64,000 bases of DNA from Devosia salina (lineage in GTDB: Bacteria > Pseudomonadota > Alphaproteobacteria > Rhizobiales > Devosiaceae), in contig NZ_CP080590.1 of NCBI RefSeq assembly GCF_019504385.1, positions 2,398,001-2,462,000 of the forward strand, read 5' to 3'. The notes under the pieces were generated by a model that worked only from the letters and a program-made list of their open reading frames with translations, did no database searches and was not told the origin of the DNA. Positions within the stretch are counted from its first letter, which is position 1. Each line of letters starts with the position of its first letter. Positions 51,417 to 59,130 of the stretch are shown in pieces. The translations under genes and the position numbers were made by a program.

Positions 51417-52064
51417 TTAGCTGTTTGCCTTGGTCCCGTAGAGGGCCAGGAACTGATCCGCCGCGGTCTTCACATCGGCTTCGATGTTGGCCTCGACATT
51501 GGATTGGGTCAGGCCCTTGTCGCCGAGAAGCAGACGGATCTGCACGTCGCGCACAACCAGGCCGAAAAAGGTGCGATAGGCTTCCTCGCTGCTGGGGAAG
51601 CGCAGGAGGCGCGCGTCACGGGCCGCCTCGAGAATGGGCTTGAGCCGGCGCCGGATCGCCATGGGGCCGTTTTCCAGCACGATATTGCCCAGATCGTCCT
51701 TTTCCTGCGCCGCATGGGTGATGGCAGTGCGGTTGAGGGTGATCGAGACTTCACCGATGATGGTGGTGAGCAGGTCGCGGGCGAACTGCTCCAGACTGGC
51801 GCGCAGCGCCTTGACGTTGATATGGCTGCGATCGACAAACGGCATGCGCACCTTGGCCGCCTGCCATTGCACGGTTGCCGTCAGCAGCCCGTCGCGATCG
51901 CCAAACCACTTGTAGAGCGTTTCCTTCGAGCAGGAGGCGCGGCGCGCCACGGCCGTCATGGTCAGCCCGTCGCCGTTTTCGACGAGCAGATCGAGAGCCG
52001 CCGTCAGCACGGCCTGCTGCCGCGGCGTAAACGTCTCTTCATTGACCTTGATGGCCAGGGCCAC
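51417..52064 (-). CDS. TetR/AcrR-family regulator
   Basis: A 215-residue regulator. The N-terminal HTH reads FTPRQQAVLTAALDLLVENGDGLTMTAVARRASCSKETLYKWFGDRDGLL. The C-terminal ligand domain resembles the AefR-like group. The start is the GTG complementary to 52062-52064 (GAGAGG upstream). It lies just upstream of ilvC, possibly in the same transcript. A perfect palindrome at 52122-52137 in front of the gene is a likely self-operator. Confidence 0.87.
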   Translation of the reverse strand: MALAIKVNEETFTPRQQAVLTAALDLLVENGDGLTMTAVARRASCSKETLYKWFGDRDGLLTATVQWQAAKVRMPFVDRSHINVKALRASLEQFARDLLTTIIGEVSITLNRTAITHAAQEKDDLGNIVLENGPMAIRRRLKPILEAARDARLLRFPSSEEAYRTFFGLVVRDVQIRLLLGDKGLTQSNVEANIEADVKTAADQFLALYGTKANS

Positions 52065-52121
52065 GGGAACCTCTCCCACTCCAACGGCAGCCGAACGCCT
52101 CGCCGTATTTCCGTTCGATGG

Positions 52122-52137
52122 CGTACCGTACGGTACG
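52122..52137. promoter_or_regulatory. Perfect 16-bp palindrome, TetR-type operator candidate
   Basis: CGTACCGTACGGTACG is fully self-complementary. It sits 57 bp upstream of the GTG start of the TetR-family gene, in the expected position for autoregulation. Confidence 0.65.
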
Positions 52138-52255
52138 GTTCGTTGCAAGTGGAATTTTCGCCATCTGGTGCTTTGGGCAACAATGCACGCCTCCAGATAT
52201 CAGACGCGTCAGGGCGCCGGTCGGCCCAGGGCTTCCGGTTCTGCATTTGGACGTA

Positions 52256-52309
52256 TCCCGAGGCGCGTGCGTCTCAGTAAGATTTAGTAGATAGAGACGT
52301 CGCCGCCCT
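52256..52309. repeat. Hairpin module of the composite repeat, copy B
   Basis: Inverted counterpart of 14995-15051: CCCGAGGCG..GTCTC and GAGAC..CGCCG arms around an AT-rich loop. It lies on the same side of the 150-bp core as in copy A, but separated from it by about 80 bp. Confidence 0.75.
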
Positions 52310-52345
52310 AGCCATTCGCGCGTAGCGCTTATGGCCTTTTCACCT

Positions 52346-52370
52346 CAAATCTCTCCACCGGAGAGATTTG
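52346..52370. repeat. Hairpin between the repeat modules of copy B
   Basis: Perfect 11-bp arms CAAATCTCTCC / GGAGAGATTTG with a 3-nt loop. This hairpin is absent from copy A and lies within the ~80-bp segment that separates the two modules in copy B. Confidence 0.75.
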
Positions 52371-52392
52371 CCCTTCGGGACGGATCAAAGTA

Positions 52393-52542
52393 CCGGTTTT
52401 TCGTAAAGGTCTCGGTCCCCATTGAACGCTCGTCGCAGGGTGACCGCTTCCTGGACGCGCAACTGGAGCGACCCAGCTACGCCCGGCTCCCCCCGCAAAA
52501 GTTCGCTGCAGTCCGTCCGCGCGGGAGTGATGGGGCGATTAT
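52393..52542 (-). repeat. 150-bp dispersed repeat, copy B
   Basis: Inverted, nearly identical copy (two differences counted) of 14843-14992, 37.4 kb away. The same frame is open in it without a start signal. Confidence 0.9.
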
Positions 52543-52720
52543 GGGGGAGGATGGAGGGGGCGGGGATAAAGTTCCTTATTGGATACCCCGCCTGCCGGTT
52601 CCCCCCCCTCGACCGGTCAGCTCGAGGCGTCGCCCCGCAATCATCCGGGGGCCGCGCCTTGCCACAATCTGGGCACGTCAGTCTCCTAGACACCGGCATC
52701 CCGCGCTATAGAGGCCTCAG

Positions 52721-52909
52721 ATGCCCACAGATACAACAAGCCTCCTCATCCTCGGCACTGGCGCCGCGATCCTGCTCTGGCTGGTCTTTTCGGTGATGAA
52801 GAAGCTGTTCGGCCTGGCACTCATCGCGGCCATCGCCCTAGGCATCTACCTGCTGTGGACAAATCCCGGGATGATGCGCCAGGCGCTGGACTGGGCCGGG
52901 CTGGCCTAG
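52721..52909 (+). CDS. Small two-span membrane protein
   Basis: A 62-residue protein (MPTDTTSLLILGTGAAILLWLVFSVMKKLFGLALIAAIALGIYLLW) with two hydrophobic segments separated by a KK turn. No family recognised. The start is an ATG at 52721; it converges on pcaF. Confidence 0.65.
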   Translation: MPTDTTSLLILGTGAAILLWLVFSVMKKLFGLALIAAIALGIYLLWTNPGMMRQALDWAGLA

Positions 52910-52925
52910 CCAAAGGCGGGCGGCG

Positions 52926-54128
52926 TCAAACCGCCTGCAGGCCGATGGCAATCCCCTGCCCCACGCCGATGCACATGGTGGCGAGGGCCCGGTTGTTCCC
53001 CGACAGGCTGAGCTCGAGCGCAGCGGTGCCGGTGATGCGGGCGCCGCTCATGCCCAGCGGATGCCCCAAGGCAATGGCACCACCATTGGGGTTCACGCGA
53101 CCATCATCCTCGGCAATGCCCAGATCACGCAACACGGCAATGCCCTGGCTGGCAAAGGCCTCATTGAGCTCGATGACATCGAAATCGGCCTGGGTGAGAC
53201 CGAGGCGCGCGAAGAGCTTCTTGCTGGCGGGCGCCGGGCCCATGCCCATGATACGAGGCGGCACGCCGGCCGTGGCGCCGCCCAGAATGCGGGCGATCGG
53301 GGTGAGGCCATGCTTTTTCGCAGCGGCCTCCGAAGCGATGATCAGTGCGGCAGCACCGTCATTGACGCCTGAGGCGTTGCCGGCGGTGACCGTGCCATTG
53401 GGGAAGAGCGCCCGCAACTTGCCCAGCGTCTCCAAAGTGGTGCCGGCGCGGGGATGCTCGTCGGTGTCGACGACGATGGGTTCGCCCTTCTTCTGCGGGA
53501 TCGTCACCGGCACGATCTCCTGGCCGAGCCGGCCGTTCTTCTGGGCTGCGACGGCCTTGTCCTGGCTGCGCACGGCAAACGCGTCCTGTGCTTCGCGGCT
53601 CACGCCGAATTCCTGGGCCACGTTCTCGCCGGTCTCGGGCATGGAATCGACGCCGTAAAGCGCCTTCATCTGCGGGTTGACGAAGCGCCAGCCAATGGTG
53701 GTGTCGTAGATTTCGGAATTGCGTGAAAAAGCCGTTTCCGCCTTGGGCAGCACGAAGGGTGCGCGGCTCATGCTCTCGGTGCCACCGGCGATGATGAGGT
53801 CCGCTTCGCCAGACTTGATCGCCCGCGCCGCCGCGATCACCGCATCCATGCCCGAGCCGCAGAGCCGGTTGATGGTGGTGCCGGTGACGCTCACCGGCAG
53901 TCCGGCCAGCAAGAGGCTCATGCGCGCCACATTGCGATTGTCCTCGCCGGCCTGGTTGGCATTGCCGAAGATGACATCGTCGACCGCTTCCCAGTCGAGC
54001 GATGCATGCTCGGCCATCAGCGCCCTCAATGGAATGGCGCCGAGATCATCGGGGCGAACAGCGGAGAGCGCGCCGCCAAAGCGGCCGATGGGGGTGCGCT
54101 TGTAGGCGCAGATAAAGGCTTCACTCAT
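52926..54128 (-). CDS. pcaF: 3-oxoadipyl-CoA thiolase
   Basis: A 400-residue thiolase. Catalytic Cys90 in NRLCGSGMDAV, His in NPNGGAIALGHPLGMSGARI and the second Cys in MCIGVGQGIAIG are present. The opening AFICAYKRTPIGRFGGALS and the context with pcaIJ identify it as the enzyme splitting 3-oxoadipyl-CoA to acetyl-CoA and succinyl-CoA. It is last in the pcaIJF operon, 1 bp after pcaJ. An acetoacetyl-CoA thiolase is the main alternative. Confidence 0.92.
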   Translation of the reverse strand: MSEAFICAYKRTPIGRFGGALSAVRPDDLGAIPLRALMAEHASLDWEAVDDVIFGNANQAGEDNRNVARMSLLLAGLPVSVTGTTINRLCGSGMDAVIAAARAIKSGEADLIIAGGTESMSRAPFVLPKAETAFSRNSEIYDTTIGWRFVNPQMKALYGVDSMPETGENVAQEFGVSREAQDAFAVRSQDKAVAAQKNGRLGQEIVPVTIPQKKGEPIVVDTDEHPRAGTTLETLGKLRALFPNGTVTAGNASGVNDGAAALIIASEAAAKKHGLTPIARILGGATAGVPPRIMGMGPAPASKKLFARLGLTQADFDVIELNEAFASQGIAVLRDLGIAEDDGRVNPNGGAIALGHPLGMSGARITGTAALELSLSGNNRALATMCIGVGQGIAIGLQAV

Positions 54129-54129
54129 C

Positions 54130-54801
54130 TCACAACTCCGGGGCGACGAGGTCGCCGATCTGCTCGGGCAGCACCAGTTCGGCGCCGGTCACGGCCTGCA
54201 ATTCGTCAACGCTCATATTGGGCAGTTTTTCGCGCAGCACGAAGCGCTGGTTCTCGATGTCGAGCACTGCAAGGCTGGTATAGACGCGGGTGACGCAGCC
54301 GACGCCAGTCAGCGGCAGGGTGCACTTTTTCACCAGTTTCGGCTTGCCGTCCTTGGTGACGTGGTCGGTGATCACCGCGACGCGCTTGGCGCCATGGACC
54401 AGGTCCATCGCCCCGCCGACAGCCGGCACGCCCTTGGGGCCGGTCGACCAATTGGCGAGGTCACCATTCTCGGCCACTTCATAAGTGCCCAGGATCGCCA
54501 CGTCGAGATGCCCGCCGCGCACCATGGCAAAGCTGTCGGCATGGTGGAAGAAGGCCGCGCCGGGACGAAGGGTGATGGCCTTCTTGCCGGCATTGATGAG
54601 ATCCCAGTCCTCTTCGCCCGCGGCCGGCGCCTCGCCAAAATTGAGCACGCCATTCTCGGTGTGGAAGATCGCCTGCTTGCCCGGCGGCTGGAACTTGGCG
54701 ACCATTTCGGGGAAACCGATGCCCAGATTGACATAGGCGCCGTCCTCGATGTCCTGCGCGGCACGCCAGGCGATCTGGGCGTTGGAAAGCTTCTGGCTCA
54801 T
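54130..54801 (-). CDS. pcaJ: 3-oxoadipate CoA-transferase subunit B
   Basis: A 223-residue CoA-transferase β-subunit. It has YVNLGIGFPEMVAKF and the catalytic Glu in HTENGVLNFGEAP. It transfers CoA from succinyl-CoA to 3-oxoadipate together with PcaI. Its ATG overlaps the pcaI stop (ATGA). The subunit pair could also serve acetoacetate (ScoAB), but pcaF and an IclR regulator next door favour the oxoadipate role. Confidence 0.92.
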   Translation of the reverse strand: MSQKLSNAQIAWRAAQDIEDGAYVNLGIGFPEMVAKFQPPGKQAIFHTENGVLNFGEAPAAGEEDWDLINAGKKAITLRPGAAFFHHADSFAMVRGGHLDVAILGTYEVAENGDLANWSTGPKGVPAVGGAMDLVHGAKRVAVITDHVTKDGKPKLVKKCTLPLTGVGCVTRVYTSLAVLDIENQRFVLREKLPNMSVDELQAVTGAELVLPEQIGDLVAPEL

Positions 54802-55520
54802 GAATAGGCCACTCCTTCGCGCATCAGGGCTTCTTCCTGCTTGGGGTCGCTGACTTCCACCACGCCATCGACGAAGATGCCGGGTGTCACCACATGCTCG
54901 GGATCGATGTCGCCGGGCTGGACGATCCGAGTCGCCTGTACGATGGTCCTGGCGGCTGCAGCCGCCATCAAAGGCGAGAAATTGCGCGCCGCCTTGCGAT
55001 AGGTGAGGTTCCCCAAAGTGTCGGCCAGTTCGGCCTTGATGATGGCGACGTCGGCCTTGAGCCAGCGTTCCTGCACATAGTGCTTGCCGTCGAACTCGGC
55101 CACCGGCTTGCCCTTGGCGACATCGGTGCCATAGCTGGCCGGGGTGTAGAAGGCGGGGATGCCCGCCCCCCCGGCGCGGATGCGCTCGGCCAGTGTGCCC
55201 TGCGGCACCAGCTCCAGCCCGATCTCGCCGGCCAGATACTTTTCGGTGAAGGCGCGCGGATCGGCCGAACGCGGGAAGGAACAGATCATCTTGGTAACCA
55301 TGCCCGCGTCGATCATCGCAGCGATGCCGATGCGGCCATTGCCGGCATTGTTGTTGACCACTGTGAGGTTCTTCGGGCTTCCCGTCGCCTTGAACCGATC
55401 GATCAGCGCGTGAATGAGCTCGATCGGTGCGCCGGAGCCGCCAAAGCCGCCCACCATCAGCACCATGCCGTCTTCAATGCCCGATACCGCTGTCGCCAGA
55501 TCGGGGACCGTCTTGTCCAT
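54798..55520 (-). CDS. pcaI: 3-oxoadipate CoA-transferase subunit A
   Basis: A 240-residue CoA-transferase α-subunit (GMVLMVGGFGGSGAPIELIHALID, NLTVVNNNAGNGRIGIAAMIDAGMV, IPAFYTPASYGTDVAKG). First gene of the pcaIJF operon, divergent from the IclR-type regulator gene. The shared 125-bp promoter region holds a clear inverted repeat. Confidence 0.92.
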   Translation of the reverse strand: MDKTVPDLATAVSGIEDGMVLMVGGFGGSGAPIELIHALIDRFKATGSPKNLTVVNNNAGNGRIGIAAMIDAGMVTKMICSFPRSADPRAFTEKYLAGEIGLELVPQGTLAERIRAGGAGIPAFYTPASYGTDVAKGKPVAEFDGKHYVQERWLKADVAIIKAELADTLGNLTYRKAARNFSPLMAAAAARTIVQATRIVQPGDIDPEHVVTPGIFVDGVVEVSDPKQEEALMREGVAYS

Positions 55521-55594
55521 CAGCTTCTGGTCCTCTCATGAGCCCGATTGCATGGCCTTGAAATACGCCTCGGGCGCACTTGTGGGCAATTGAC

Positions 55595-55633
55595 TTTGTG
55601 CGATATACTGCATTTGTTGACATATCGCACAAA
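55595..55633. promoter_or_regulatory. PcaR-type operator inverted repeat
   Basis: 12-bp perfect arms TTTGTGCGATAT (55595-55606) and ATATCGCACAAA (55622-55633), separated by 15 bp. It lies between divergent pcaI and pcaR, ending 12 bp before the pcaR ATG. Consistent with a binding site for the IclR-family regulator. Confidence 0.8.
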
Positions 55634-55645
55634 TTGAGGCCGGTC

Positions 55646-56398
55646 ATGCTGGAGCGCGACATCATGGGCGGATTGGCCAAGGGGCTTTCCGTCATCGAGG
55701 CCTTCACGGCCGACAAGCCGCGACAGTCGATCGCCGAGGTATCGGTGGCATCCGGGCTCGACCGGGCGACGACGCGGCGCTGCCTGCTCACGCTCGCGCA
55801 TCTGGGCTATGCCGATTATGACGGCAAATATTTCACGCTGACGCCGCGGATCCTCCGCCTTGGAACCGCCTGCCTTGCAACCATGCCCCTGCCCCAGCTC
55901 GTCCAGCCGCTGTTGGACGCCCTGTCCGACCGCCTGGGGGAAAGCAGCTCCGTATCGATTCTGGATGGCGCCGAGATCGTTTATGTAGCGCGCGCCGCGC
56001 AGCGAAAGGTCATGTCGATTGGCCTGATGCCGGGCTCGCGCCTGCCTGCCTATTGCACCTCGATGGGACGGGTATTGCTTGCCGCCCTGCCGCCTGAAGA
56101 CGCGACGGACAGGTTGGGGAGGCTTCCATTGATTGCCCGGACGCGGTTCACGCGTACCGATGTCGACGCGATCATGTCCGAAGTCGCAGCTGTCCGTAAC
56201 CAGGGATATTGCCTGATTGACCAGGAGGTGGAGATCGGCCTGCGCTCGATTGCCGTGCCGCTCGTCAATGCCCGTGGCAAGACCGTAGCGGCCATGAATG
56301 TGGGACTGCCGGCGACGCAGAACAGCGTCAGCGACCTGCTCGACTACCTTGCGCCGATGCTGTCGGTGCAGACCGAACTCAAGGCCTTGTTGGCCTAG
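55646..56398 (+). CDS. pcaR: IclR-family regulator of the pca genes
   Basis: A 250-residue IclR regulator. It has an N-terminal winged HTH (RQSIAEVSVASGLDRATTRRCLLTLAHLGYA) and an effector domain (LGESSSVSILDGAEIVYVARAA, GSRLPAYCTSMGRVLLAALP, YCLIDQEVEIGLRSIAVPL). Together these are typical of PcaR/PobR members. It is divergent from pcaIJF and probably activates them with 3-oxoadipate. The ATG at 55646 fits; a longer frame from 55580 would run through the operator. Confidence 0.92.
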   Translation: MLERDIMGGLAKGLSVIEAFTADKPRQSIAEVSVASGLDRATTRRCLLTLAHLGYADYDGKYFTLTPRILRLGTACLATMPLPQLVQPLLDALSDRLGESSSVSILDGAEIVYVARAAQRKVMSIGLMPGSRLPAYCTSMGRVLLAALPPEDATDRLGRLPLIARTRFTRTDVDAIMSEVAAVRNQGYCLIDQEVEIGLRSIAVPLVNARGKTVAAMNVGLPATQNSVSDLLDYLAPMLSVQTELKALLA

Positions 56399-57279
56399 CC
56401 GAGCCGGCGGGCAAAAAAGTCCAGCACGGCCGCGCGCATGCGGGGCGTTTCCTGGTGCCCGATGCCCGGCTCGCTGAGGAATTCGAGCATGCCGGGTTCC
56501 CCTTCATAGGCCGGGCGCAAATCCTCCAGAGCCCGGGCGACCGCTTCGGGCGGGCTGAAATGATCGGCCTCGCCCACGCAGATCAGCTGCGGGCGCGGCG
56601 CGATCAAGGCGGCGATGCTGCCGCCATCGGCCTCCCGGAGCAGGCCCGGCACGGTGAGATAGATGCCGTGGCCGTCATGGGCGCCCAGGGCAATCATGGT
56701 GCGGAAATCGGCGAAACAGCACAGATGCGCCACGGCCGCGATGCGCTTGTCGATCGCCGCGAGCCAATAGCTGAGCACGCAGCCCATGGAGAGACCGAAG
56801 GCGCCGATGCGCGTGGCATCGACATCGTCGCGCCCGGCCAGATAGGTCAGCGCGCCCGCATGATCGGACAGCATCTGCCCGAAAAGCGACTTGCCATACC
56901 AGAGCAGCGCCTTGGCGGCCGAACCTTCGCTGACGCTGGCCCGCTCGCCAAACACGGGCATGTCGATGCTGAGGGTCACATAGCCGGCCCGCGCAAAGAC
57001 CGGGCCCAGGGGGCTGACCAGATATTCCCGCCCGTCGAGCAGCTCGCGCGCGCCGATGGCGTAGCCGCCCCCATGGGAATGGCCATAGAGAATGGCGGGC
57101 AAGCGCCCCACTGCCGCCGTGGGCCGGGTCAGGATGCCGCGCACGTCCTCATCCCCGATCCGCAGTCGCAAATGTTCGATCGTATAGTCCCCGCTGGGCT
57201 GGATCTGCCGCGACAGCAGGGTGACGCCCCTGTCCTCGAACCCCAGCAGTTCACGAAAACGGTCAGCAGTGACAGGCAT
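56395..57279 (-). CDS. Alpha/beta hydrolase (dienelactone hydrolase/acetyl xylan esterase-like)
   Basis: A 294-residue α/β-hydrolase. GHSHGGGYAIG is the oxyanion region; the nucleophile elbow is GAFGLSMGCVLSYWLA (GxSxG). The acid is probably in LICVGEADHFSPPEAV and the catalytic His in EPGIGHQETPRM. The substrate is unknown. The start MPVTADRFRELL follows GGAG; an earlier ATG at 57321 is possible. It converges on pcaR with a 4-bp overlap. It may support aromatic catabolism, but this is context only. Confidence 0.83.
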   Translation of the reverse strand: MPVTADRFRELLGFEDRGVTLLSRQIQPSGDYTIEHLRLRIGDEDVRGILTRPTAAVGRLPAILYGHSHGGGYAIGARELLDGREYLVSPLGPVFARAGYVTLSIDMPVFGERASVSEGSAAKALLWYGKSLFGQMLSDHAGALTYLAGRDDVDATRIGAFGLSMGCVLSYWLAAIDKRIAAVAHLCCFADFRTMIALGAHDGHGIYLTVPGLLREADGGSIAALIAPRPQLICVGEADHFSPPEAVARALEDLRPAYEGEPGMLEFLSEPGIGHQETPRMRAAVLDFFARRLG

Positions 57280-57433
57280 TTGTGGCTCCGGCTCGGACAG
57301 GCATTGCGCAAGCCTAGTCATGGAAATGCGTCTGCCGCAACACAGCTTTTAATCATCGGCACTTGCCGATGAATGGCAAAAGGGGCATGTAGGACGCCTT
57401 CTATCCAGCCCTTCCCCGGCCAAGGAAATTTTC

Positions 57434-58555
57434 ATGTCCAAGCTTCTCTCGCCCGTCACCCTGCGCGGCCTCACCCTGCGCAATCGCACCGTTGTAGCGC
57501 CCATGTGCCAGTATTCCGCCATCGATGGCTTCGCCAATGACTGGCACTTCGTGCATCTGGGGCGCTTCGCGCTGGGCGGGTTCGGGCTGGTGATGGTCGA
57601 GGCGACGGGCGTGGTGGCTGAGGGGCGCATTTCCTATGGCGACCTGGGTTTGTGGAAGGATGAACAGATCGCCCCGCTCGCTCGCATTGTCGACTTCCTC
57701 CACAGCCAGGGCGCGGCCGCGGGCATCCAGCTGGCCCATGCCGGACGCAAGGCCTCGACACCGGTCTCCTGGCACGGCCCCGAACAGCTGGCCACCGAGG
57801 CCCAGCGCCGCGCCGTGGGCTACGAGCACTGGCAGCCCGTGGCCCCCAGCGCAGAATCGCACGACCCCGACGATCCGAACTACCAGGTGCCGGCCGCGCT
57901 CGACGCCGACGGCATCCGGCGCGTGATCGACGGTTTCGTCGCCGCGGCCCTGCGCGCCGAAAAGGCCGGCTTCGACACGGTCGAAATTCACGCGGCCCAT
58001 GGCTACCTGCTCAACCAGTTTCTGTCGCCGCTCGCCAACCACCGCACCGACGCCTATGGCGGCAGCCGTGAAAACCGCATGCGGCTGGTTCTCGAGATTG
58101 CCGAAGCCGTGCGCGCCGTCTGGCCGGCTGACAAGCCCCTGCTGGCCCGCCTCTCGGTCAGCGACAACGCGCCGGGCGGCTGGACGCCGGAGGACAGCGT
58201 GGTGCTGGCGCGGGAACTCAAGGCGCGCGGGGTCGATGCGATCGATTGTTCCAGCGGCGGGCTGGCCCAGGGACGCATCGCCTCCACGGCTGCCTACCAG
58301 GTCCCCTTTGCCAGGGCGGTGAAGGAAGGCGCAGGCATCCCCACCATGGCCGTCGGCCTGCTCGGGGACGTGGCCGCTGCCGAGACGATCCTGCAGAGCG
58401 GCGAAGCCGATTTCATCGCGCTGGCCCGCGGCGCGCTCGACGACCCCAATTGGGCGGTGCATGCCGCCCGCGTGCTCGACGAGGACTATTCGCTCTGGCC
58501 GGTGCAGGAGCGGCGCGTCGAAGGGCGCGACAAGGTGCTCGGCGTCCGCGCATAA
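57434..58555 (+). CDS. NADH:flavin oxidoreductase, old yellow enzyme family (NamA/YqjM-like)
   Basis: A 373-residue FMN enzyme that reduces activated C=C bonds. It has LRNRTVVAPMCQYSAIDGFANDWHFVHLGRFALGGFG with the YqjM-type Cys. The substrate and FMN motifs EIHAAHGYLLNQFLSPLANHRTDAYGGSRENRMR are intact. The C-terminus ends WPVQERRVEGRD. It is divergent from the hydrolase gene (154 bp). It could reduce quinones, nitro compounds or enones. Confidence 0.92.
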   Translation: MSKLLSPVTLRGLTLRNRTVVAPMCQYSAIDGFANDWHFVHLGRFALGGFGLVMVEATGVVAEGRISYGDLGLWKDEQIAPLARIVDFLHSQGAAAGIQLAHAGRKASTPVSWHGPEQLATEAQRRAVGYEHWQPVAPSAESHDPDDPNYQVPAALDADGIRRVIDGFVAAALRAEKAGFDTVEIHAAHGYLLNQFLSPLANHRTDAYGGSRENRMRLVLEIAEAVRAVWPADKPLLARLSVSDNAPGGWTPEDSVVLARELKARGVDAIDCSSGGLAQGRIASTAAYQVPFARAVKEGAGIPTMAVGLLGDVAAAETILQSGEADFIALARGALDDPNWAVHAARVLDEDYSLWPVQERRVEGRDKVLGVRA

Positions 58556-58662
58556 AACCTCTGGACGGTCACCGGGCGAACCAAATTTCGCCCGGTTCTG
58601 GTCCCTACCCTTGCGGCCTGCTTCGCCGATGACCAAGTGAGACCGAAGCACGGGAGAACGAC

Positions 58663-59094
58663 ATGGATACCAAGGCCGCCATTTTCGCACTGATGACCGT
58701 GTGGGGCGTGGGCGCCTGTGTCACGGTTCCCGCGCTCGCCCAGGATGACGATGCGGCCGCCGAGGAACGCGAGGGCGGGGACGACAATCCCCTCCTCAAC
58801 CGCGTCTGGGTCAAGCAGGGCGATGCCTCCGCCCTGCCCAGTGTCATGCACATCTTCCTCGCCGATGGCACCTTGGTGTCGGACAGTTGCTGGGAAACCT
58901 ACCGGCTCTCGACTTGGCACCAGGTTTCGGACACGGAAATTTCCTGGGAAGAGGACGGCATGACCATCAGCGCCGACATCGCCTCGCTCAGCGCCGATGA
59001 ACTTGTGCTCAACCTCAAGCTCGTCGGCGGCGCCGAGGAACAGCGCTTTGCCCCCGCCAGCGTCCCCTATCTCTGCCCCGACATGGAAAAGTAG
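58663..59094 (+). CDS. Small exported protein, unknown
   Basis: A 143-residue protein with a signal peptide (AAIFALMTVWGVGACVTVPALAQ) and an acidic linker (DDDAAAEEREGGDDN). A β-rich domain with two Cys residues (SDSCWETYRLSTWHQVSDTEISWEE, VPYLCPDMEK) follows. The pattern resembles lipocalin-like or META-type stress proteins, without firm identity. CGGGAGAACG precedes the start. Confidence 0.7.
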   Translation: MDTKAAIFALMTVWGVGACVTVPALAQDDDAAAEEREGGDDNPLLNRVWVKQGDASALPSVMHIFLADGTLVSDSCWETYRLSTWHQVSDTEISWEEDGMTISADIASLSADELVLNLKLVGGAEEQRFAPASVPYLCPDMEK

Positions 59095-59130
59095 CGCCGC
59101 ACCGGCCCCACCCTTCCCCCTCGCAGCGGC

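Larger units (their letters stand above)
52065..52720. other. Gene-free region carrying the second composite repeat
   Basis: About 650 bp between the TetR gene and a small membrane-protein gene. It contains the TetR-type palindrome, two hairpins and the 150-bp repeat; no credible gene was seen. Confidence 0.8.
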
